Of a stretch of 6,849 nucleotides of DNA, positions 1 through 5,082 are shown in pieces. The translations under genes and the position numbers were made by a program. The stretch is from NCBI GenBank assembly GCA_002309955.1, contig DBXQ01000084.1, positions 29,020 to 35,868 of the forward strand. Direction: 5' to 3'. The notes beneath the pieces are model-generated. The model was not told where the DNA came from. It worked only from the letters and a program-made list of their open reading frames with translations, and made no database searches. This DNA comes from Bacteroidales bacterium UBA1208 (GTDB lineage: Bacteria; Bacteroidota; Bacteroidia; Bacteroidales; P3). Position 1 is the first letter of the stretch, and each line of letters starts with the position of its first letter.

Positions 1-459
1 ATGCCCACCATGCGTGCCTTTGGCAAACGGATGATGGAACGCGGCATTAAACCCGAATACGAATGCTTTGAGATGGGACACCTCGACACCATCCTGACCA
101 TGGCCCGCAAAGGCCAAGTCCCCGGAGCTCCCATGCAGTTCAATTTCGTGCTCGGTGTTCCTGGTTGCACCCCTGCCACTGTCGACAATCTCTGCTGGCT
201 GGTGAAAAACATACCCGCAGGCAGCACCTGGACAGCTACCGGCATCGGTCGCTACGCATTCCAATTGGCAGCCCCTGCCATTGTGATGGGTGGTAACGTA
301 CGTGTAGGTTTTGAAGACAACCTCTATCTGGAGCGTGGTGTTCTGGCCAAGAGCAACGGCGAACTGGTCGACAAAGTGGTACGCATGGCAAAACTTCTGG
401 GTCGCGAAGTGGCCAACAGCGACGAAGCCCGTGAGATTCTCGGTCTCAAAAAACGCTAA
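1..459 (+). CDS. kce: 3-keto-5-aminohexanoate cleavage enzyme (BKACE family), 5'-truncated by the window edge
   Basis: This is the C-terminal ~152 residues of a beta-keto acid cleavage enzyme (BKACE, formerly DUF849). Kce condenses 3-keto-5-aminohexanoate with acetyl-CoA to give acetoacetate and 3-aminobutyryl-CoA in anaerobic lysine fermentation, in the cytoplasm. Seen: the motif VRVGFEDN near the end, with Arg at 301-303, Glu at 313-315 and Asp at 316-318. This matches the spacing of Arg226, the zinc ligand Glu230 and Asp231 in the characterised Cloacamonas enzyme, and the 47 residues after the Glu fit a family length near 276. The closing pattern (LAKSNGELV, then LGREVA, then EAREILGL) is also typical. 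About 125 N-terminal residues, including the His-x-His zinc ligands, lie upstream; the ATG at base 1 is an internal Met. A terminator follows 20 bases after the stop, so kce ends its operon. BKACE members act on several beta-keto acids, so Kce specificity is likely rather than proven; neighbours such as kdd, kal or kam genes would settle it. Confidence 0.88.
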   Translation: MPTMRAFGKRMMERGIKPEYECFEMGHLDTILTMARKGQVPGAPMQFNFVLGVPGCTPATVDNLCWLVKNIPAGSTWTATGIGRYAFQLAAPAIVMGGNVRVGFEDNLYLERGVLAKSNGELVDKVVRMAKLLGREVANSDEAREILGLKKR

Positions 460-478
460 TTTTCATATTAAATCACAT

Positions 479-509
479 AAAGAGACGTGCACTCAAGCAC
501 GTCTCTTTT
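479..509 (+). terminator. Rho-independent terminator after kce
   Basis: A perfect 10-bp inverted repeat (AGAGACGTGC at 481-490, GCACGTCTCT at 497-506) encloses a 6-base loop and runs into TTTT. Two further A-T pairs (479-480 with 507-508) extend the stem. It lies 20 bases after the kce stop and only 27 bases before the TTG start of the next gene, so it separates kce from the deiminase gene or attenuates read-through into it. Confidence 0.88.
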
Positions 510-535
510 ATAAAATAACAGGAAAGGACTCAACC

Positions 536-2863
536 TTGAAAAAATCATTCATTACATTATTGATGCTGACCCTGGCCACCATGGCTGTGGCTCAGAATGC
601 ATCGTCGCGCGAGGAAATCATGAACGAATGGCACCAAATAAAACACAAGCGCGACTATTCAAAAGAGTATTATAACAGCAATATTAAATTAGGTCAGACT
701 ATTGCACCCATTAAAGGCAGCGAGACAAAAGCACTGCCCGAAGACCGTATTTGGTATCCCGGCGAATGGGAAGAAGTCCAAGCCGTTGTGGTAACAGTAA
801 GCTACGCCTATTTCCCTGACTCAAACTTGGGAGCCGGTTACTTCAGTGCCGACCCAATGGTGACCGGTTTGGCTGAATATTATAAATACAACATGCAAAG
901 AGGTTGGGAAAGCATGGGTATCTATGGCCCATACTACAGCGAAATGGACACCACAAGCAGTTTCGGAAAAGTGTTTTTCTATCTGATGGACGGAATTCAG
1001 AAAGGCAACGCACAAGCATGGGTGCGCGTAGAGAAAAAGGCCGACACTGCGACAGTGCTCCGCACATTGGCCCGTCTCAATCTACGGCACGACAACATCC
1101 GTTTCATTGTCGGAGCCGGCAACTCCTTCTGGTACCGCGACTGCGGTCCCATCTGCTTCTACTACGGCGAGAAAGACAGCATTGCAATGATGGATTTCGA
1201 ATACTATCCCGGTCGTGCACTCGACGACTCCCTCCCCTCGCTCATCATGCAACAAATAGGAATCCCCAACTACATCAACACCATCGAATGGGAAGGTGGC
1301 AACTGCCTTGTCGACGGTGCAGGCTTCCTTTTCACCAGCAATGCTGTATACGGCAACAACAGCGACACCTATGGTCAAATGACATGGAACGGACGTGACA
1401 TCAACTCCTTGCACTATATTCAAAAAACCAGACTCACCCAAGCTCAGACCCGTGCAGCCCTGCGTTCCTTAATCGGTCAACGCGAAACCCACGTTCTGCC
1501 CGCCTACCAATATGACGGCGGTACAGGCCACATAGACCTCTACGCAGACGCATACGACGAAAACGGCTTTGTCTTCTCCGTCATGCCCGACCAATACAGG
1601 ACATGGAACGACTACACCATCGGACAGAGAAACATCGACTCCCTCTGCTCCTATACCAGCATCTTCAACCGCAACTACTACACCATGGGCACCCTTCCTT
1701 TCCCCTCAAAAGACAACGGCGGCAGCTTTGCCAACCAACGGGAATACAACGAACAATACACCCGCACCTACAGCAACCACACCTTTGTCAACGACCTCAT
1801 CCTTCAACCCTGCTTCTCCGCTGTGGTCAACGGCCAACCTACCGCAGCCTGGGATCGTGCCAACATTGAAAAAATCAAAGAAGCCTATCCCGGCTACACC
1901 ATCTATCCCGTCGATGTGCGCGACTTTGACGGCAGTGGCGGTGCCATCCATTGTATCACCAAACAGATACCCGCCAACAACCCCGTCCGTATCCTCCACA
2001 AAAACATCCACGGCTGTGCCAATGCCATACAAGACAAAATGCCCGTCAGTGCCGTCATTACCAACAACAGCGGCATAGCCCATGCCGAATGCATCTACCG
2101 CATCGGGGGCGGCGAATGGCAGACCCTACCCCTCACCGCCAACGGCAACCGTTACTATGGCACCATGTCTCGTCCACAAAGCACCTTCTATGAAGACCGT
2201 ATCGTCACCGACACCGTCCTCACCATAACCGACAGCGTGGCAGTCATCGACAGCACCCTCAACGCCGACTCCACCGCCTACATCTACGACACCACCTACA
2301 CCTTCCTCTACGACACCACCTACACCACCGACACCGTGTCCGTACTGGTCGACACTGTCGTAACCGTGGAATATTACCTCTCCGCCACCTCCAACAACGG
2401 CAAAACAATCACCAAACCCATGACCGCCCACCAAGGAGGATACTACAGCTACTACTACACTGGCCAACTCGACACCGCCGCATGGCTTGACAGCACCCTC
2501 TACGACTTCGACACCACGCCCATGCCCGCTACCGACATCACCTTCGTGTTCGACGCCAACCGCACCCACAACGACACCAGCACACCTGTCGGCATCGAAA
2601 GCCCCGACATCAACCTTCACTTTGGCCAATTCTATCCCAATCCCTCCTCCTCACAAGCCAAAATCAACATCAACCTCGGCAATGGCGGAAACTATACCGT
2701 CACCATCTTCGACAACATGGGACGCACCGTGCACACAAGCACCATCCAAAGCGCAGGCAACATCACCTTCAACATCCGTACCGACCGCCTGCCGGCAGGC
2801 GTCTACACCGTTCTTTTCCGCAATGGTTCCCAGAGCGTCAGCCGTCGACTGGTTGTACAATAA
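536..2863 (+). CDS. Secreted peptidylarginine deiminase-family protein (PPAD-like) with T9SS sorting domain
   Basis: 775 residues, numbered from a TTG start. Enzymes of this family hydrolyse the guanidinium group of arginine or agmatine, releasing ammonia. Residues 1-19 are a signal peptide (Lys-Lys, hydrophobic core, AVA before Gln20). The deiminase domain spans about 73-490, from WYPGEWEEVQAVVVT. Candidate catalytic residues are Asp202 (WYRDCGP), His332 and Asp334 (GTGHIDLYAD), Asn414 (TYSN) and Cys473 (GGAIHCIT), in the order of Asp130, His236, Asp238, Asn297 and Cys351 of Porphyromonas gingivalis PPAD. An Ig-like region (about 495-645) carries an Asp/Thr-rich insert at 556-611. The C-terminal ~80 residues (YPNP at 700-703, then YTVTIFDNMGR and LPAGVYTV) form a type A T9SS sorting domain, so the product should be exported and surface-bound or released. 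TTG at 536 is chosen because it gives a complete signal peptide and has AGGAAAGGA just upstream; the next in-frame ATG (563) would cut it short. Cytoplasmic agmatine deiminases (about 350-370 residues) lack these export signals. Whether it acts on protein, peptide or free arginine is not shown. Confidence 0.9.
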   Translation: MKKSFITLLMLTLATMAVAQNASSREEIMNEWHQIKHKRDYSKEYYNSNIKLGQTIAPIKGSETKALPEDRIWYPGEWEEVQAVVVTVSYAYFPDSNLGAGYFSADPMVTGLAEYYKYNMQRGWESMGIYGPYYSEMDTTSSFGKVFFYLMDGIQKGNAQAWVRVEKKADTATVLRTLARLNLRHDNIRFIVGAGNSFWYRDCGPICFYYGEKDSIAMMDFEYYPGRALDDSLPSLIMQQIGIPNYINTIEWEGGNCLVDGAGFLFTSNAVYGNNSDTYGQMTWNGRDINSLHYIQKTRLTQAQTRAALRSLIGQRETHVLPAYQYDGGTGHIDLYADAYDENGFVFSVMPDQYRTWNDYTIGQRNIDSLCSYTSIFNRNYYTMGTLPFPSKDNGGSFANQREYNEQYTRTYSNHTFVNDLILQPCFSAVVNGQPTAAWDRANIEKIKEAYPGYTIYPVDVRDFDGSGGAIHCITKQIPANNPVRILHKNIHGCANAIQDKMPVSAVITNNSGIAHAECIYRIGGGEWQTLPLTANGNRYYGTMSRPQSTFYEDRIVTDTVLTITDSVAVIDSTLNADSTAYIYDTTYTFLYDTTYTTDTVSVLVDTVVTVEYYLSATSNNGKTITKPMTAHQGGYYSYYYTGQLDTAAWLDSTLYDFDTTPMPATDITFVFDANRTHNDTSTPVGIESPDINLHFGQFYPNPSSSQAKININLGNGGNYTVTIFDNMGRTVHTSTIQSAGNITFNIRTDRLPAGVYTVLFRNGSQSVSRRLVVQ
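2284..2326 (+). repeat. Short direct repeat encoding YDTTYT units in the deiminase
   Basis: The 19-base unit CTACGACACCACCTACACC occurs at 2284-2302 and again at 2308-2326, a period of 24 bases or eight codons, encoding YDTTYT twice. It forms the core of a wider Asp/Thr-rich stretch (2201-2368, residues 556-611) full of D-T and D-S pairs. The repeat keeps frame, so it fits in-frame expansion of a spacer segment. Confidence 0.85.
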
Positions 2864-2886
2864 ACCATCCGACACCCCATTCCAAC

Positions 2887-2926
2887 CCGCACCCGTCAGA
2901 CAAATCAACGGGTGCGGTTTTTTTTT
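2887..2926 (+). terminator. Rho-independent terminator after the deiminase gene
   Basis: A perfect 10-bp GC-rich stem (CCGCACCCGT at 2887-2896, ACGGGTGCGG at 2908-2917) with an 11-base loop is followed at once by nine T residues (2918-2926). It starts 23 bases after the deiminase stop and separates that gene from the AT-rich leader of the next transcription unit. Confidence 0.93.
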
Positions 2927-3028
2927 ACTATTAGCAAAAAAAACATAACTACCTGCTGTACAAACGAGATAATCCAATCAAAAAAAGCTATTTTTTCAAA
3001 TAAAAACCGAAAAATTAAAAAAAAAATG

Positions 3029-3036
3029 TATATTTG
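3029..3036 (+). promoter_or_regulatory. Putative Bacteroides-type -7 promoter element
   Basis: TATATTTG matches the Bacteroidota -7 consensus TAnnTTTG. It lies 54 bases before the ATG at 3091, in a very AT-rich gap (2927-3090) directly after a terminator, which is where a promoter for the next two genes is expected. I see no clear TTTG -33 element at the usual distance; the upstream DNA is instead A-tract rich, including A7-GCTA-T6 at 2980-2996, which could act like an UP element. The leader before the ATG is A-rich with no Shine-Dalgarno sequence, normal for this phylum. Confidence 0.5.
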
Positions 3037-3090
3037 CAAATTACAATAATAAAACAAAACAGAAAGCAACAATAATTAATACAATACATT

Positions 3091-5040
3091 ATGACAAAGT
3101 ATCATCTTTTTTCGGCATTAACTGCCAAGAAACAGGCACTTGCATTCCTGTGCATGATGTGCCTTGCTGCTACATCGTTGTGGGCACAACAAGCCCAATT
3201 AACGATTAGCACCGACGACTCAACCCAAATACTTTCCACCAAAGTGTACGATGGTTCAACTGTCGCCTTAGTCACCCATGTCGGTGCAGCCGCAGGGCTT
3301 CTTCCCGAACACCCTTACGTTACACTCTATGCCAATGCCAACTACCTCACTCCTGACGTAGGCGGCATCAAAATGGTCATCGTAACCTACTCCATTGGCA
3401 GCACCGACTCTGCCTACTATCTCCCCCCGCAAAACGATACCCTCTTTGCCAGCATCACACCTAAACAACTGACCATCACGGGTACCGCCATCGACTCCAA
3501 CAAAGTATACAACGGTGGCACCCTGGCATCCATCACCTCCGTAGGCACCCTCTATGGCGTCATCGGCAGCGAAGACGTTCATGTCTCGGCCTTCGCCAAT
3601 TACGAAGACCCCAACGTGGGAACCAACAAAAATGTCACCGTCAGCTTCATGCTCTACGGCAACACCACCCAGTGCGCCAACTACCTCCCCCCTGCCGACA
3701 TCACCCTCACCGCCAACATCACTCCGCGTCAGCTCTACGCTCCCATAGCCATTCTGCAACGCAACAAAGTGTATGACGGCACCATCATCTGCAATGTCGA
3801 ATCCACCAGCACCCTTGAAGGCGTTCTCCCCAACGACACCGTCTCCAACCGTGCCACTGCCTCCTTCCTCGACCCCAATGTAGGCAACGACAAACCCGTC
3901 AACATATACCACTTCCTCTCCGGCCCCCAAAGCGGCAACTACACCATTACCGACACCAGCAACTATGCCTACACCGCCAACATCCTTCCGCGCAAAATCA
4001 CCGTTGAAGGCGGCATAGCCCAATTGGTCAAAGAGTACGATGGCACACGCGACGCCCTTGTCCTCATTCCTTGTGTCCCCACCAATCTCGTTAACGGCGA
4101 CGACATCAACCTCATCACTCACGCCTACTACGACACCCCCGAACCCGGCGAGAACAAAACCATCACCTTCCAGTTCACCCTCCTCAACAGTAATTCCAAC
4201 TATCAAATCCCCGACGAATTTGTCTACAGCACCGTTGGCAAAATCATTATTGCCACCCTCCTCGACACCACCGTTGCCGACCAAGGCTTCGCCATCGACA
4301 GCAAATACATCTGCCCCGACGATGAATTCACCGGCACCTTCACCATCCTCCAGGGAACTCCCACCTACTACTCCTTGATTTTCGACGAAGCCGCTCTTGC
4401 CCAAGGCTTCACAAACACCACCAAGCCCATCGTAATGACCGGCCCCAACACCTTCAATGTCAGTTTCGACATCCCCCAGAACTGCGCTGCCGGCACCTAC
4501 AATGTCACCTTTGCCATCGGCAACGAAGTCAACAGAGAGATTTCGTTCCCCACCCAATTCGTCGTCAACCTCTCCAACACATACCTCGTACAAGTATTCA
4601 ACGATGTCATCAGCATTGACAACCGCAACAACACCTTCAACACCTACCAATGGTATCTCAACGACACCCTCATCGAAGGAGCCACCAAACCCTACTACCA
4701 AGACCCCAGAGGCTACCTCGACGGTTTCTACTCACTCCTTGTAAACAAAGGCACCGACAATGAATACTTCGTCTGCCCCAAACAGGTCATCACCTACGCA
4801 CCCACCGAGGCCCAGAAGAGCATCGTAGCCTGCCCCAACCCCGTAGTCAACACCACCAAGGTAAAACTCACCGGCTTTGGCGATGAGCAGCACCTGCTCA
4901 CCGTCTTCAACAGCTACGGCCTCAGTGTTGTCCGTACCACCTTCAACGGCCAAGAGTACGAAATCGACATGACCGCTTTCCCGCAGGGCACCTACATGAT
5001 CAATGTCGACGGCATCACCACCAAAACCGTTAAATTCTAA
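3091..5040 (+). CDS. Secreted YDG-repeat surface protein with T9SS sorting domain
   Basis: 649 residues. Residues 1-32 are a signal peptide (KYHLF and KKQ before a hydrophobic core, SLWA before Gln33); Cys21 and Cys24 are not in a lipobox. Four tandem YDG-type repeats begin with K-x-Y-[DN]-G at residues 51 (KVYDGS), 138 (KVYNGG), 226 (KVYDGT) and 314 (KEYDGT), a period of 87-88. Repeats 1-3 end in ITPKQL, ITPRQL or ILPRKI, and several contain NVG or DVG and a late NY pair. A further region (about 400-565) has YICPDDEF near 406 and YQWYLND at 519-525, a segment common in Bacteroidales surface proteins. The last ~75 residues (CPNPVVN around 581, then LTVFNSYG and FPQGTYMINV) form a type A T9SS sorting domain. 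YDG and related MBG repeats are Ig-like folds found in large adhesin-like proteins, so a binding or adhesive role is plausible, but no ligand can be inferred and no catalytic motif is visible. The next gene starts 42 bases on with no terminator between, suggesting co-transcription. Confidence 0.88.
   Translation: MTKYHLFSALTAKKQALAFLCMMCLAATSLWAQQAQLTISTDDSTQILSTKVYDGSTVALVTHVGAAAGLLPEHPYVTLYANANYLTPDVGGIKMVIVTYSIGSTDSAYYLPPQNDTLFASITPKQLTITGTAIDSNKVYNGGTLASITSVGTLYGVIGSEDVHVSAFANYEDPNVGTNKNVTVSFMLYGNTTQCANYLPPADITLTANITPRQLYAPIAILQRNKVYDGTIICNVESTSTLEGVLPNDTVSNRATASFLDPNVGNDKPVNIYHFLSGPQSGNYTITDTSNYAYTANILPRKITVEGGIAQLVKEYDGTRDALVLIPCVPTNLVNGDDINLITHAYYDTPEPGENKTITFQFTLLNSNSNYQIPDEFVYSTVGKIIIATLLDTTVADQGFAIDSKYICPDDEFTGTFTILQGTPTYYSLIFDEAALAQGFTNTTKPIVMTGPNTFNVSFDIPQNCAAGTYNVTFAIGNEVNREISFPTQFVVNLSNTYLVQVFNDVISIDNRNNTFNTYQWYLNDTLIEGATKPYYQDPRGYLDGFYSLLVNKGTDNEYFVCPKQVITYAPTEAQKSIVACPNPVVNTTKVKLTGFGDEQHLLTVFNSYGLSVVRTTFNGQEYEIDMTAFPQGTYMINVDGITTKTVKF
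3241..4254 (+). repeat. Four tandem ~264-base units encoding YDG repeats
   Basis: Units start at about 3241, 3502, 3766 and 4030 (261, 264 and 264 bases apart), each opening with a codon run for K-x-Y-[DN]-G. The units are diverged at DNA level but hold their spacing and the landmarks described for the protein. The fourth is the most diverged: it lacks the I-[TL]-P-[KR] ending and runs into a different domain. This suggests old duplication rather than recent expansion. Confidence 0.8.
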
Positions 5041-5082
5041 AAAAACCACACAAACAACAAATCGTTTAATTCAAAAACCGAT

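Noticed and set aside
1..3. ATG at base 1 as the true start of kce.
   Set aside because: A 152-residue product would lack the N-terminal half of the TIM barrel with the His-x-His zinc ligands. The gene is cut by the window edge.
311..535. An in-frame upstream extension of the deiminase to an ATG at 311.
   Set aside because: It would overlap kce out of frame, pass through the terminator hairpin and bury the signal peptide inside the protein. The added residues resemble nothing in the family.
536..2863. Annotation as a cytoplasmic agmatine deiminase of polyamine synthesis.
   Set aside because: The signal peptide, the T9SS sorting domain and a length about twice that of agmatine deiminases all point to an exported enzyme, although agmatine as substrate is not formally excluded.
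2980..2996. AT palindrome A7-GCTA-T6 as a terminator or operator.
   Set aside because: All stem pairs are A-T, the run of T is part of the stem, and no known operator pattern matches; it is most simply part of an A-tract-rich promoter region.
3268..4701. A 477-residue open frame on the minus strand opposite the YDG-repeat gene.
   Set aside because: Its product is dominated by Gly, Val, Glu and Asp, which is what C-ending codons give when read antisense. It has no domain features and lies fully within a well-supported gene.
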